Part shown: positions 1 through 8,167 of the stretch, in pieces
How the letters are laid out: the number at the start of each line of letters is the position of its first letter
How positions within the stretch are numbered: position 1 is the stretch's first letter
Assembly (NCBI GenBank): GCA_017545095.1
Contig: JAFYCU010000202.1
Span: 1-30,176 of the forward strand
DNA: 30,176 bases
Reading direction: 5' to 3'
Source of the DNA: Muribaculaceae bacterium
GTDB taxonomy: Bacteria > Bacteroidota > Bacteroidia > Bacteroidales > Muribaculaceae
Program-made: the position numbers and the translations under genes
The notes under the pieces: generated by a model
What the model was told of the DNA's origin: nothing
What the model saw: the letters and a program-made list of their open reading frames with translations, nothing else
Database searches by the model: none

Positions 1-183
1 CAGGAAGTTCATGAAGTTGCCCAGCATGGCCAGGAAGTTGGAACCACCCACCTCGGGGTCGTTTTTCATCACCACACCGATGGGAGCGGCCAAGTTGGTC
101 ACAAACGCAATCATTGCGTAGAGGAACATCATCGTCACGATGGCGATGATGTTGCCATTGGATTTCGATTGACTCTTTGTCAT
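1..183 (-). CDS. MFS sugar permease, FucP-like (5' end only)
   Basis: Sixty-one codons are visible from an ATG at 183 running off the left edge. The peptide has a short polar N terminus, a first membrane helix (IIAIVTMMFLYAMIAFVTN) and then NLAAPIGVVMKND and FLAMLGNFMNFL. This matches my memory of the start of Bacteroidales sugar:H+ symporters of the FHS/L-fucose permease group. Such proteins carry a sugar across the inner membrane with 12 helices; only the first is seen here. A good promoter lies 44 bp upstream. Substrate cannot be judged from this fragment. Confidence 0.75.
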   Translation of the reverse strand, partial: MTKSQSKSNGNIIAIVTMMFLYAMIAFVTNLAAPIGVVMKNDPEVGGSNFLAMLGNFMNFL

Positions 184-226
184 TGCTTGAATATTTAATA
201 TGTTAATCTTTCCACGATTGAACTTG

Positions 227-257
227 CAAAATTACACCATTTATTGAAATCGGCCAA
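227..257 (-). promoter_or_regulatory. Bacteroidetes-type promoter for the MFS gene
   Basis: On the minus strand a -7 box TAATTTTG (234-227) lies 20 bp from a -33 TTG (257-255). This fits the Bacteroidetes primary sigma consensus TTG-N19-21-TAnnTTTG. Transcription would start near 220, giving a leader of about 40 nt. Confidence 0.7.
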
Positions 258-282
258 CAAAAGCCGCGAAAAAAAGAGGCAG

Positions 283-324
283 GATGCGAGATACGAGATA
301 CTAGGGATACGAGATACAAGATGC
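283..324. repeat. Degenerate 7-bp tandem repeat, six units
   Basis: Six units close to GATACGA follow one another in exact 7-bp register in the gap between the MFS and SUMF1 genes. It belongs to the family of intergenic heptamer arrays seen throughout the window. The rest of the 184-410 gap holds the MFS promoter and A/C-rich sequence without a gene. Confidence 0.65.
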
Positions 325-410
325 AAGAAAAAGGCCACACCAAACACCAAGGCCTCCAACACCAAAGGATGGGCTTACTGAAGAACCAGAACAATGGTCA
401 TCTTTCATCA

Positions 411-1475
411 CTACCGTGCGAGTCGCAAACCCAGGTGGCTGAGGTGGTAGCCGGGCGTGAAGTAGTGGCGGAACGACACGCGGCAGTAATCGGCCCCGTT
501 GCCCCAGCTGCCGCCACGGCACACGTGGTAGGCACCCACCGACGGCCCTGTGGGATTGGTCTGCGCTTCGCTGCTGTAGCTGCCATACCAGTCCTGACAC
601 CATTCCCACACATTGCCGCTCATGTCGTACAGGCCCAATTCGTTCGGGGCTTTCGTGGCCACCATTTGCGTGCCGTAGTTCGAATCGCTGCTATTCGTTG
701 TGGGTCGGTTGCCATAGTACCATGCCACATCGCCAATGGTATTGCTGCCAGCATACTTGTAGCCCTTGCTCTTGTTCCCGCCACGGGCGGCGTATTCCCA
801 CTCGGCCTCCGTGGGCAAGCGGAACGTCTCACCCGTGAGCGCGTTCAGCTTGGCGATGAACGTTTGACACTCGGTCCAAGTCACATGTTCCACAGGTCGC
901 TGAAGATTGATGCCGTAGTAGTAGCTGCTGTGGTAAGAGCCAGAGATTGAGTCACCGTAAGCGTTGTAATAGCTCGGATTGCTCCCCATCACGGCCACCC
1001 ATAGCTCCTGTGTCACCTCGGTTTCGCCGATGCTATAGCCGCTCAGCGTGACCCGATGAGCGGGGAAATCCCAATCGTAGTCACCGCTGTCTGGCTCAAC
1101 CGCCGACCCCATCATGAACGTGCCGCCTTCCACGGCTATCATGTTGAAGCCCACACCATTCACCGTGAAGGTCTTTGTTCCATAGGAGCCACCGTGTTGC
1201 TTGCCCAGTATCACGTTGATTACCTCGTTCAGGTCATCGACATCCACCTTGCCATTGCCGTTCACATCGCCGTAAACAGGTTGCGACGACACGTCCAGTA
1301 TCACGTTGATCACCTCGTTCAGGTCGTCGACATCCACCGCACCGCTGCCGTTCACATCGCCATACATCCCGCTCGATGTGCGCTGCGGCAGAGGCATTGA
1401 CACGCAGCACAATGGCAGCACTACACAAGCAAAAGACATCAGCAGATGGTGAAATGTGAAGCTTCTCTTTTTCAT
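411..1475 (-). CDS. Secreted dockerin + SUMF1 (FGE-fold) protein
   Basis: This is a 354-residue exported protein. I chose the ATG at 1475 (MKKRSFTF) because a signal peptide starts there and the promoter lies just upstream; an in-frame codon at 1511 would precede the transcript start. After the signal peptide come two dockerin-like calcium loops (GDVNGSGAVDVDDLN and GDVNGNGKVDVDDLN, each followed by a VINVIL helix, about residues 40-95). A full SUMF1/FGE-sulfatase domain follows (about 105-354: FRLPTEAEWEYAARGG, GLYDMSGNVWEWCQDWYG, RGGSW, LGLRLAR). Catalytic formylglycine-generating enzymes carry a cysteine pair after RGGSW; here only the second (DYCRVS) is present, so catalysis is doubtful. 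A binding or display role is inferred. The 23 codons at 435-503 are hypervariable against the paralogue at 11169. Confidence 0.85.
   Translation of the reverse strand: MKKRSFTFHHLLMSFACVVLPLCCVSMPLPQRTSSGMYGDVNGSGAVDVDDLNEVINVILDVSSQPVYGDVNGNGKVDVDDLNEVINVILGKQHGGSYGTKTFTVNGVGFNMIAVEGGTFMMGSAVEPDSGDYDWDFPAHRVTLSGYSIGETEVTQELWVAVMGSNPSYYNAYGDSISGSYHSSYYYGINLQRPVEHVTWTECQTFIAKLNALTGETFRLPTEAEWEYAARGGNKSKGYKYAGSNTIGDVAWYYGNRPTTNSSDSNYGTQMVATKAPNELGLYDMSGNVWEWCQDWYGSYSSEAQTNPTGPSVGAYHVCRGGSWGNGADYCRVSFRHYFTPGYHLSHLGLRLAR
435..503 (-). other. Hypervariable C-terminal patch, DGR-like variable region
   Basis: These are the 23 codons between the conserved RGGSW and LGLRLAR of the SUMF1-fold protein. 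Only 7 residues match the equivalent patch of the paralogue, although both sides are strongly conserved. Most differing codons end in C, as expected if AAC template codons were randomised at their adenines. That mechanism is inferred; no template repeat or reverse transcriptase is visible in the window. Confidence 0.45.
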
Positions 1476-1508
1476 AGTCACTTCGTATTCTAAGTTCGTA
1501 ATATGCTG

Positions 1509-1539
1509 CAAATTTAGGCATAATTCCGCTATCGGACAA
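1509..1539 (-). promoter_or_regulatory. Promoter for the dockerin-SUMF1 gene
   Basis: A minus-strand -7 box TAAATTTG (1516-1509) is 20 bp from a -33 TTG (1539-1537, within TTTTG). The predicted start lies near 1502, just upstream of the chosen ATG at 1475. It is divergent from the promoter at 1569-1599. Confidence 0.7.
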
Positions 1540-1568
1540 AAGAATGCATTATTTTGTTTACCGTTTTC

Positions 1569-1599
1569 TTGCCATTATGCTCGGTTTGCACTACCTTTG
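1569..1599 (+). promoter_or_regulatory. Promoter for the CarboxypepD_reg-like gene
   Basis: TTG (1569-1571), 20 bp, TACCTTTG (1592-1599). The surrounding 42 bp (1561-1602) match 39 of 42 bases of the promoter at 17179-17220 on the other strand, so this is a near-duplicate promoter module. Confidence 0.75.
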
Positions 1600-1657
1600 C
1601 AGCCGAAATTGAATATACGAAGGTAAAACATTATTTAAACCAATGATTTAGACTAAT

Positions 1658-2764
1658 ATGGCTAAAGGATTGATTTTAAGCATTGTAGCACTGATATTAA
1701 TCGCCTCTTCCAGTGTGTGCGCCATGGCGCAGCGGCTGCAAGTGGTCGACACCGACGGACAGCCCGTGGCCTATGTGTGCGTGACCAACGAACAGGGTGT
1801 GCTTGTGGGCTCGACCGACATCGATGGATGGCTTGATGACGCCAAGGGTACGCCTACACTGGTGTTCACCCATGTGGCCTTCAAACCACGCACGTTGAGA
1901 TTGGCCGACATTGCTGATGGGCGCGTGACACTCGAAGACGTGGAGTTTGGCCTTCCCGATGTGGAGGTCAAGCCCAAGGAGCTGGCCTACGTGCAGACCT
2001 ATTACCGGCTGATTTACTTCGACGACGACGGCCCCATCTACTTCCGTGGCGGCGTGATTGACAACACCTACGAGTTTGCCAACAAAAAGGTGTCGAACAA
2101 AAAGCGCAGTCTATCGAAGGGCAACAGCGGACTGATTCGATTCTTAATCAGCACCCTCGCTGGGCGGTACATCGACGAGTGGGGCTCTCTGAGCGAGCAC
2201 TCGACCCACCAACAGATTCTCGTCCGCGAGAAGCAGGGCTTCCTAACGCTTAGCGCCGATTCGGCGGGGCGCGTGACCGTGAGCGACAGCATATGCACGC
2301 TGGGGTATATCGACACCGACCTGGAGGCAGGACTTCGCACCACGTCGTTCGACCGGTGGACCTACTACAAGCACCGCAAGGAGGCCGAGAGACGCGCCAA
2401 AGGCAAGGAAGTGAAAAAGAAAGAGGAGGACAATGATGACAACGACACGTTCTACGAGGTTTATCGCATCGACGATCAGGGCCGCTCGCGCGTCGACGAC
2501 TTTGTGATGCGCCAGCTGCAGTGCATCGGCACGCACAAGCGTAGCGGGGGCAAATACATGATTCTGCTGCAAACCTACACCACCGACCGCGACTACATCG
2601 ACAAAAAGGAATACAAGCAGCTGCGCAAGGACAACAAAGTGGACATGGAAATCCAAGAGCTGCAACGCTTCGAGCAGGTGCACAAGATTCCACCACTCGA
2701 CCCCAACATCCAGGCGCAAATCGACAAGCTCTTCGAAAAAGAACTGGGAAAGAAAGAACAATAA
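1658..2764 (+). CDS. Exported CarboxypepD_reg-like domain protein
   Basis: A 368-residue protein with a signal peptide (about residues 1-24, ending AMAQ). A CarboxypepD_reg/Cna-B-like beta-sandwich follows (about 25-105; VDTDGQPVAYVCVTNEQG, then LVFTHVAFKPRTL), the module that also begins many TonB-dependent receptors. The remainder (about 110-368) is a soluble region that I cannot assign to a named family. It is rich in charged residues, with a KKKEEDNDDND stretch near 250-260 and a Lys/Glu-rich C terminus. No TonB barrel is present. A periplasmic or surface location is likely; function unknown. It has its own promoter at 1569-1599 and is probably monocistronic. Confidence 0.75.
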   Translation: MAKGLILSIVALILIASSSVCAMAQRLQVVDTDGQPVAYVCVTNEQGVLVGSTDIDGWLDDAKGTPTLVFTHVAFKPRTLRLADIADGRVTLEDVEFGLPDVEVKPKELAYVQTYYRLIYFDDDGPIYFRGGVIDNTYEFANKKVSNKKRSLSKGNSGLIRFLISTLAGRYIDEWGSLSEHSTHQQILVREKQGFLTLSADSAGRVTVSDSICTLGYIDTDLEAGLRTTSFDRWTYYKHRKEAERRAKGKEVKKKEEDNDDNDTFYEVYRIDDQGRSRVDDFVMRQLQCIGTHKRSGGKYMILLQTYTTDRDYIDKKEYKQLRKDNKVDMEIQELQRFEQVHKIPPLDPNIQAQIDKLFEKELGKKEQ

Positions 2765-2775
2765 GTAATAAGTAG

Positions 2776-2795
2776 AGCCGCACCCTGGTGCGGCT
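2776..2795 (+). terminator. Hairpin after the CarboxypepD_reg gene
   Basis: AGCCGCACC (2776-2784) and GGTGCGGCT (2787-2795) are perfect reverse complements separated by 2 bp, starting 11 bp after the stop codon. There is no U tract, so it may be a weak terminator, an mRNA-stabilising stem or a REP-like palindrome. Confidence 0.4.
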
Positions 2796-2797
2796 GA

Positions 2798-2912
2798 AAG
2801 CCGAAGCAAGAACCGAGAAGCAAGAACCAAGCCCCGAGCCTCAATAGCCGCATTGAGCCGCTTGTTTACTCGTTAACTTGTTTACTCATCACTCATGACT
2901 CATCACTCATAA
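2798..2912. repeat. Composite intergenic repeat: heptamers flanking a CCGCATTG core
   Basis: Seven heptamers like AGCAAGA/ACCGAGA (2798-2846) lead into GCCGCATTGAGCCGC (2847-2861). A looser stretch follows, then four clean CTCATCA-type heptamers (2885-2912). The core resembles CCGCATTGCGYCAC at 10702, 28369 and 28423. It fills most of the 161-bp gap before the next gene. Confidence 0.6.
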
Positions 2913-2925
2913 CTATTATCCATTT

Positions 2926-4152
2926 ATGAAACAAAAACTTTTACTCGCAATGGGTCTTGCCACGGCAATGACTGCAGTGGCCGCCAGTCAACCGACTGTT
3001 GCCACCCGTTACACCAACCGCGTTCAGCAGCCGCTGAACGCCCCGGTAATCACCGAGCAGCCCGAGGGCACGGCAGTGAAGTACAAACGCTCGGGCGAGG
3101 GCATCTATGTGGACGGCGACTTCATGTTCGCCGCCGAGCAGAACGCCCGCACCACCATCGTCTATGCCGAGGACGGCACCACCGTCTACATCGGCAACAT
3201 CTTCAACGACTGCAACACCGTGATGGGTGAGACTTGGGTGCAAGGCACCATCAACGCCGACGGCACCAAAATCACCGTGCCTATGGGACAGACCCTGTTC
3301 CACAACCCGGACATCAACGCTGATGTGGTGCTGGCCTGGGGCACGACTTCCCCCGAGGTGAACGACATGGGCACGCTCATGGGCGTCAACTTCACCCCCG
3401 ATGCCAGCGTCACCGAGGCTACCTATACGGTGGACCCCGAGACCGGCGTGATCACCCTCGACGGCGGTGAGGGCGCCCTGTGGATGGGGTCGCCCGACTG
3501 CTACAACGCCACCGGACTGGGCTGCTACTGGACCGACGACAACACCTTTGGGTCGTATATGGACTGGGAGCTCACGCTCACACCGGCCATCGAGGCTGTG
3601 CCCGCTGTACCCGCCAACCCCACCTTGTTCGAGGACTCGTGGTTTGACGATGGCACCGAGGACGGCTACAGCTGCCTCGACTTCTACCTGCCCGACACCG
3701 ATGTGGACGGCAACCCCATCGACCCCGAATTTGTGAGCTTCAGCATCTTCACCGATGGCGACCAGCTGTTCACCTTTGAGGCCGAGACCTATGCCTACGA
3801 CCTGACCGAGGATATGACCGAGATTCCTTACTCGGTCTATCATGGCGGCATGGACTTCGACGACTCGCGTGTGTACTTCTACCGCACCAACACCGGCGAG
3901 AACCCGCTGTTTGCCGAACGCATCGGCATTCAGGCCTACTACACCGTGGATGGTGTGAAAAACGCTTCGGAAATCGTTTACACCTACGTCAGCGCTGTGG
4001 CTGTCGACGACCTGGCCACTACCAACCCCGTGACCAGCGAGCGCTTCTACAACGTGGCCGGCCAGCAGGGCACACACGCCTTCAACGGCATGAACATCGT
4101 GGTGCGCACCCATGCCGACGGAACCATCTCGGTGGTGAAAGTGGTGAAGTGA
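2926..4152 (+). CDS. Secreted protein of unknown function
   Basis: A 408-residue exported protein with a signal peptide of about 20 residues (MKQKLLLAMGLATAMTAVAA). The mature part is acidic and rich in Thr, Asp and aromatics, as in secreted beta-rich Bacteroidales proteins. It contains DGTTVYIGNIFND (about residue 90) and YYTVDGVKNASEIVYTYV (about 350). The C terminus (SERFYNVAGQQGTHAFNGMNIVVRT, about 370-395) resembles the short conserved tail on many secreted Prevotella-type proteins and could be a degenerate type IX-style sorting or anchoring tail; that is inference. I do not recognise a catalytic motif. The PAP2 phosphatase begins 23 bp downstream, so the two are probably co-transcribed. 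Confidence 0.7.
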   Translation: MKQKLLLAMGLATAMTAVAASQPTVATRYTNRVQQPLNAPVITEQPEGTAVKYKRSGEGIYVDGDFMFAAEQNARTTIVYAEDGTTVYIGNIFNDCNTVMGETWVQGTINADGTKITVPMGQTLFHNPDINADVVLAWGTTSPEVNDMGTLMGVNFTPDASVTEATYTVDPETGVITLDGGEGALWMGSPDCYNATGLGCYWTDDNTFGSYMDWELTLTPAIEAVPAVPANPTLFEDSWFDDGTEDGYSCLDFYLPDTDVDGNPIDPEFVSFSIFTDGDQLFTFEAETYAYDLTEDMTEIPYSVYHGGMDFDDSRVYFYRTNTGENPLFAERIGIQAYYTVDGVKNASEIVYTYVSAVAVDDLATTNPVTSERFYNVAGQQGTHAFNGMNIVVRTHADGTISVVKVVK

Positions 4153-4175
4153 TTCACAGTTGACGAAATGAGGAT

Positions 4176-4919
4176 ATGAAACGAATCAGCATCCGATTTC
4201 TCACGGCAGCCATCGTGCTTAGCGGGTGGCTGGCAACCCGTGCTCAAAGCGAACTACAGCCCTATTTCACCGTTGACCAGCTGCCTGACCTGATCAGATG
4301 CCTGCCGGCACCGCCAGCTTTCGAAAGTCCGGAATTTGCCTACGACATGATGCGTTATCTATGGGGCAAAGAGCAGCGGCTGAACGCTGAGCGCGCCGAT
4401 ATCGCCAAGCGCGATGCAGTGTGGAGCTACGAGGCTCTGCTGGCCGAGTTTGCCGTTCCTTTCGGTTTGAACATTAGCCGTGAAGGCACGCCCGAGATAT
4501 GGAAGCTGATGGAAACAAGCCTTTCCACCACCGATGCCATGCGCGTGGCTCCCAAGGCCTACTATCACCGCCAGCGCCCCTTTGAGCGTTACAACGAGCC
4601 GATGTTGACGGGCGAAGAGGATGAGCTTCGCGGCGAGGGCTCCTATCCATCGGGGCACACGATGCGTGGATGGACAGCCGCCCTGCTGCTGGCCGAGGTC
4701 AATCCTGCCGCTGCCGACACCATCTTTGCACGTGGCTGGATGTACGGCGAGAGCCGCGTGATTGCCGGTGCTCACTGGCAAAGCGATGTGGATGCCAGCC
4801 GCGTGGCGGCAAGCATCGCCTATGGTGCGTTGCACACCAGCCAGGCATTCCTGGCTCAGATGGCTGCGGCACAAGAGGAATACAAGCGGCTCATTCATGA
4901 AGCAACGGCCACCCCGTAG
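4176..4919 (+). CDS. PAP2-family class A acid phosphatase
   Basis: A 247-residue periplasmic enzyme that would hydrolyse phosphomonoesters. The signal peptide is about 24 residues (ending ATRAQS). The three-part PAP2 signature is complete: K-X6-RP (KAYYHRQRP, about residues 128-136), PSGH (in SYPSGHT, about 159) and SR-X5-H-X3-D (SRVIAGAHWQSD, about 193-204). The two histidines and the Arg/Lys residues of the vanadate-binding fold are all visible. Length fits soluble class A nonspecific acid phosphatases (about 240-250 residues), not membrane-embedded lipid phosphatases. It is the last gene of a two-gene unit and is followed by a strong terminator. Natural substrate unknown. Confidence 0.9.
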   Translation: MKRISIRFLTAAIVLSGWLATRAQSELQPYFTVDQLPDLIRCLPAPPAFESPEFAYDMMRYLWGKEQRLNAERADIAKRDAVWSYEALLAEFAVPFGLNISREGTPEIWKLMETSLSTTDAMRVAPKAYYHRQRPFERYNEPMLTGEEDELRGEGSYPSGHTMRGWTAALLLAEVNPAAADTIFARGWMYGESRVIAGAHWQSDVDASRVAASIAYGALHTSQAFLAQMAAAQEEYKRLIHEATATP

Positions 4920-4943
4920 GGCTTGGCATGATTAGTTATTGCA

Positions 4944-4985
4944 GCAGTGCGCATCCACATGGCGAGTGGGTGCGCACTGCTTTTT
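4944..4985 (+). terminator. Rho-independent terminator after the phosphatase
   Basis: A 15-bp stem (4944-4958 with 4966-4980, one G-U pair) with a 7-nt loop is followed directly by TTTTT. It lies 24 bp after the phosphatase stop. On the minus strand the stem has no T run, so it would not efficiently stop uvrA transcripts. Confidence 0.9.
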
Positions 4986-5051
4986 GGTTTGTCAACGGCC
5001 TGTAGAGCAACCAGCCCACGTTGATACCGCGCTCCATCCAATATTGAGCGT

Positions 5052-5135
5052 GATAACAGATAACTGACAACTGATAACTGAAAACTGATAACTGAAAACT
5101 GAAAACAGATAACTGACAACTGATAACTGATAATT
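5052..5135. repeat. Perfect-register 7-bp tandem array, 12 units
   Basis: Twelve consecutive 7-mers near GATAACT (variants GACAACT, GAAAACT, GATAACA, GATAATT) run with no slip in phase, ending 6 bp before the uvrA stop codon. This is the longest and cleanest heptamer array in the window. Confidence 0.9.
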
Positions 5136-5141
5136 GCCCCT

Positions 5142-7943
5142 TTACCGCATCTTGGCCTTGAGGGCCTGTCCGGTGTGGCTCTGCGGGCAGGCGGCCACCT
5201 GCTCGGGTGTGCCGGCAACGACAATGCTGCCGCCGGCAGCTCCGCCCTCGGGACCCAGGTCGATGATGTGGTCGGCACACTTAATCACATCGAGGTTGTG
5301 CTCAATCACCACCACGGTGTGACCGCGCTCGATGAGTTGGTCGAACGCGTGCAGCAGCGTGCGCGTGTCGTGGAAGTGCAGGCCGGTGGTGGGTTCATCG
5401 AATATAAACATGGTGGGGCTTTGCCGCTCGGCGGCGATGTGCGAAGCCAGTTTCACGCGCTGGTTCTCGCCGCCCGACAGCGTGGAGGAACTCTGGCCGA
5501 GCTTGATGTAGCCCAGCCCCACGTCGTGCAGCGGCTTGAGCCTGCGCACGATTTTGCGCAGTATGGAGTCGTGGCCCTCGTCGGCCTCGGCGAAAAACGC
5601 AATGGCCTGGTCCACGGTCATGTCGAGGATGTCGTGAATATCCTTGCTGTGATAGTGCACATCGAGGGCGTTGCGAGAGAACCGCTTGCCGTGGCAAGCC
5701 TCGCAAGGCAACGTGATGTCGGCCATGAACTGCATCTCGATGGTGATGGTGCCCTCGCCCTTGCACTCCTCGCAACGACCGCCAGGCGAGTTGAACGAGA
5801 AAAAGCCCGGTCCATAGCCCATCTGCTTGGACAGTTGCTGCTCGCTGTAGAGCTGACGGATTTCGTCGAATGCCTTGAGATAGGTGGCGGGGTTGCTGCG
5901 TGTGCTCTTGCCGATGGGGTTCTGGTCGACCAGCTCCACGCGGCTGATGCGCGCCAAGTCGCCCCGCAGGGCGGCATGCGTGCCGGGGCGGTCGGCAGGT
6001 TGGTCGAAGTGCCGTGCCAGGGCGCGGTAGAGGATGTCGGTGACCAGGGTGCTCTTTCCGCTGCCGCTCACGCCGGTCACCACGGTCATCACACCCAAGG
6101 GGAACTGCACGGTGATGCCTTGCAGGTTATGCTCGGCGGCCCCCACCACATCGATGTGGTCGCGCCACTTGCGGCGGTGGTTGGGCACGGCGATGGCGAG
6201 TGCTCCGGTGAGGTAGCGGGCGGTGTAGCTGCGCTGGGCGGCCGGCAGTGCATCAAGGCTGCCGGCAAACACCACCTCGCCGCCGTTGCGACCGGCTTCG
6301 GGACCGATGTCGATGAGGTGGTCGGCGGCACGCATGATGTCCTCGTCGTGCTCCACCACCACCACAGTGTTGCCCAGGTCGCGCAGACGTCGCAGCACCT
6401 GCACCAGGCGGTGGGTGTCGCGGCTGTGCAGGCCAATGCTAGGCTCATCGAGGATGTAGAGCGACCCTACCAGCGGACTGCCCAACGAGGTGGCCAGGTT
6501 GATGCGCTGACTCTCGCCGCCCGAGAGCGACGACGACAGGCGGTCGAGGGTGAGGTAGCCCAGCCCCACATCGAGCAGGAACCCCAGACGGCTGTTCACC
6601 TCGGTGAGCAACCGTCGCGCCACCACAGCGTCCTCGCCCTGCAACTCCAGCTGCTGGAACCACTGCGCCAGGTCGCTCACGGGCATCTGCACCAGGTCGC
6701 CGATGGTGCGACCGGCCACGCGCACATAGCCCGCCTGCGGCTTCAGACGCGAGCCACGACATGTGGGGCACACGGTCTTGCCACGGTAACGCGCGAGCAT
6801 CACGCGGTACTGGATGTTGTAGCTCTTGCTCTTCACCCACTCAAAGAAACCGTCGATGCCGGCCCATCGCTCGCCGTCGCCGTGCCAGAGCAGGTCTTTC
6901 TGCGCCTGGGTGAGCTGGAAATAGGGGGTGTGGATGGGGAAACCGCATCGGGCAGCCACATGGATAAACTCCTGCTTGGCCTCGCTCATCACCTGCCCGC
7001 GCCAGCACATCACGGCATCGTCGTAGATGGATAGCGTCTTGTCGGGCACCACCAGGTTCTCGTCGATACCCACCACCTGACCGAAGCCCTCGCAGGTGGG
7101 GCACGCCCCCACGGGGTTGTTGAAGTTGAACATCAGGTCGGAAGGTTCGGCAAAGGTGATGCCGTCGGCCTCGAAACGTTTCGAGAACCGCTGCTCGGTG
7201 CGCGTGCCATCGGGCTGCCACACCATCAGGATGCACTCGCCGTGTCCCTCGTGGAAAGCCGTCTGCAACGAGTCGAGCACGCGCATCTCCTCCTCGTGGG
7301 TGTGCGTGGCTACCAGGCGGTCGACGAGCAGGTGGCAGTGGCCGCCGCCCACAAACTGCGGGTCGCCCATGGCCTGCGTGATGGGCACAAACTCGCCGTT
7401 GCGTTCCAGACGCGAGTACCCGCCGGCTTGCAGCACACCCAGCTGCTGGTCGAGCGTGCGACCTTCGGGCACAATCACCTCGGTGAGGATGGCATAGCGC
7501 GTGCCCTCGGGCAGGGTCTGGATGGCACGCACCACATCGGCCGCCGCGTGGCGCTTCACCTGCTCGCCGGTCACCGGCGAAAAGGTCTTGCCCACACGCG
7601 AGAAGAGCAACCGCAGATAATCGTAAATCTCGGTCGACGTGCCCACGGTGCTGCGCGAGTTGCGCGTGTTCACCTTCTGCTCGATGGCGATGGCGGGCGG
7701 CAGGCCGCGAATGAAGTCACACTCGGGCTTGGCCATGCGGCCTAGGAACTGACGGGCATACGACGACAGGCTCTCCACATAGCGGCGCTGACCCTCGGCA
7801 TAGAGCGTGTCAAAGGCCAACGACGACTTGCCCGACCCCGACAGGCCGGTGACCACAACAAGCCGGCCGCGAGGAACGGCAACATCGATGTTCTTGAGGT
7901 TGTTGACGCGAGCGCCCTTGATGATGATTTGTTTCGTGTCCAT
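5142..7943 (-). CDS. uvrA: Excinuclease ABC subunit A
   Basis: A 933-residue ABC-type ATPase that, with UvrB, recognises bulky DNA lesions in nucleotide excision repair. The start is the ATG at 7943 ([18 protein letters not shown]), where UvrA homology begins; an in-frame ATG at 7985 lies upstream of the promoter's -7 box. Both ATPase modules are complete: Walker [10 protein letters not shown] (about residue 30) and GVSGSGKST (about 630); signatures LSGGESQR and LSGGENQR; Walker [13 protein letters not shown] and [12 protein letters not shown]. The UvrB-binding insertion (about 115-230) and the zinc modules (CPTC...CPTC, and CEEC...CEAC near 725-750) are present. This supports a functional full-length UvrA. 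Bacteroidales often carry a second UvrA paralogue; which one this is cannot be told here. Confidence 0.97.
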   Translation of the reverse strand: MDTKQIIIKGARVNNLKNIDVAVPRGRLVVVTGLSGSGKSSLAFDTLYAEGQRRYVESLSSYARQFLGRMAKPECDFIRGLPPAIAIEQKVNTRNSRSTVGTSTEIYDYLRLLFSRVGKTFSPVTGEQVKRHAAADVVRAIQTLPEGTRYAILTEVIVPEGRTLDQQLGVLQAGGYSRLERNGEFVPITQAMGDPQFVGGGHCHLLVDRLVATHTHEEEMRVLDSLQTAFHEGHGECILMVWQPDGTRTEQRFSKRFEADGITFAEPSDLMFNFNNPVGACPTCEGFGQVVGIDENLVVPDKTLSIYDDAVMCWRGQVMSEAKQEFIHVAARCGFPIHTPYFQLTQAQKDLLWHGDGERWAGIDGFFEWVKSKSYNIQYRVMLARYRGKTVCPTCRGSRLKPQAGYVRVAGRTIGDLVQMPVSDLAQWFQQLELQGEDAVVARRLLTEVNSRLGFLLDVGLGYLTLDRLSSSLSGGESQRINLATSLGSPLVGSLYILDEPSIGLHSRDTHRLVQVLRRLRDLGNTVVVVEHDEDIMRAADHLIDIGPEAGRNGGEVVFAGSLDALPAAQRSYTARYLTGALAIAVPNHRRKWRDHIDVVGAAEHNLQGITVQFPLGVMTVVTGVSGSGKSTLVTDILYRALARHFDQPADRPGTHAALRGDLARISRVELVDQNPIGKSTRSNPATYLKAFDEIRQLYSEQQLSKQMGYGPGFFSFNSPGGRCEECKGEGTITIEMQFMADITLPCEACHGKRFSRNALDVHYHSKDIHDILDMTVDQAIAFFAEADEGHDSILRKIVRRLKPLHDVGLGYIKLGQSSSTLSGGENQRVKLASHIAAERQSPTMFIFDEPTTGLHFHDTRTLLHAFDQLIERGHTVVVIEHNLDVIKCADHIIDLGPEGGAAGGSIVVAGTPEQVAACPQSHTGQALKAKMR

Positions 7944-7972
7944 GCGTGAATGCGGTGTCAGAAAAAAGCTGG

Positions 7973-7980
7973 CAAAGTTA
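7973..7980 (-). promoter_or_regulatory. -7 box for uvrA
   Basis: TAACTTTG on the minus strand, 29 bp upstream of the uvrA ATG, fits TAnnTTTG. No clear TTG is found at the -33 spacing, only a T-rich stretch. I see no recognisable LexA operator. Confidence 0.5.
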
Positions 7981-8051
7981 CACATTTATCGCCCGATGTG
8001 GAAAAAATGGCACGCCAAATACTAATTTTTTTAAAATTATTATTGATTGTC

Positions 8052-8082
8052 TTGGCCATGTCGGAAATATTCAATAATTTTG
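8052..8082 (+). promoter_or_regulatory. Promoter for the YtxH pair
   Basis: TTG (8052-8054), 20 bp, TAATTTTG (8075-8082), in an AT-rich gap divergent from uvrA. The leader to the first YtxH start would be about 80 nt. Confidence 0.75.
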
Positions 8083-8167
8083 GCACAACGAATGGCACGA
8101 TAATTGCAAAGTGCCTAAACGAAACGAATTACTCACTTATTTATTTAATGATAAACCGATGAGAGAG

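Noticed and set aside
2941..4113. Minus-strand frame opposite the secreted protein
   Set aside because: Same antisense artefact; the plus-strand frame has a clear signal peptide and Bacteroidales-type tail.
4990..5050. Protein-like minus-strand string (YWMERGINVGWLLYRPL)
   Set aside because: It is about 20 residues, has no start or family match, and sits between a terminator and a heptamer array; it may be chance or a tiny relic.
5052..5135. Possible CRISPR array
   Set aside because: Units are 7 bp without spacers; there are no cas genes in the window.
5175..7034. Long plus-strand reading frame opposite uvrA
   Set aside because: It lies wholly antisense to an unmistakable uvrA, has no recognisable motif and shows the Ala/His/Gln/Val composition typical of antisense frames in GC-rich DNA.
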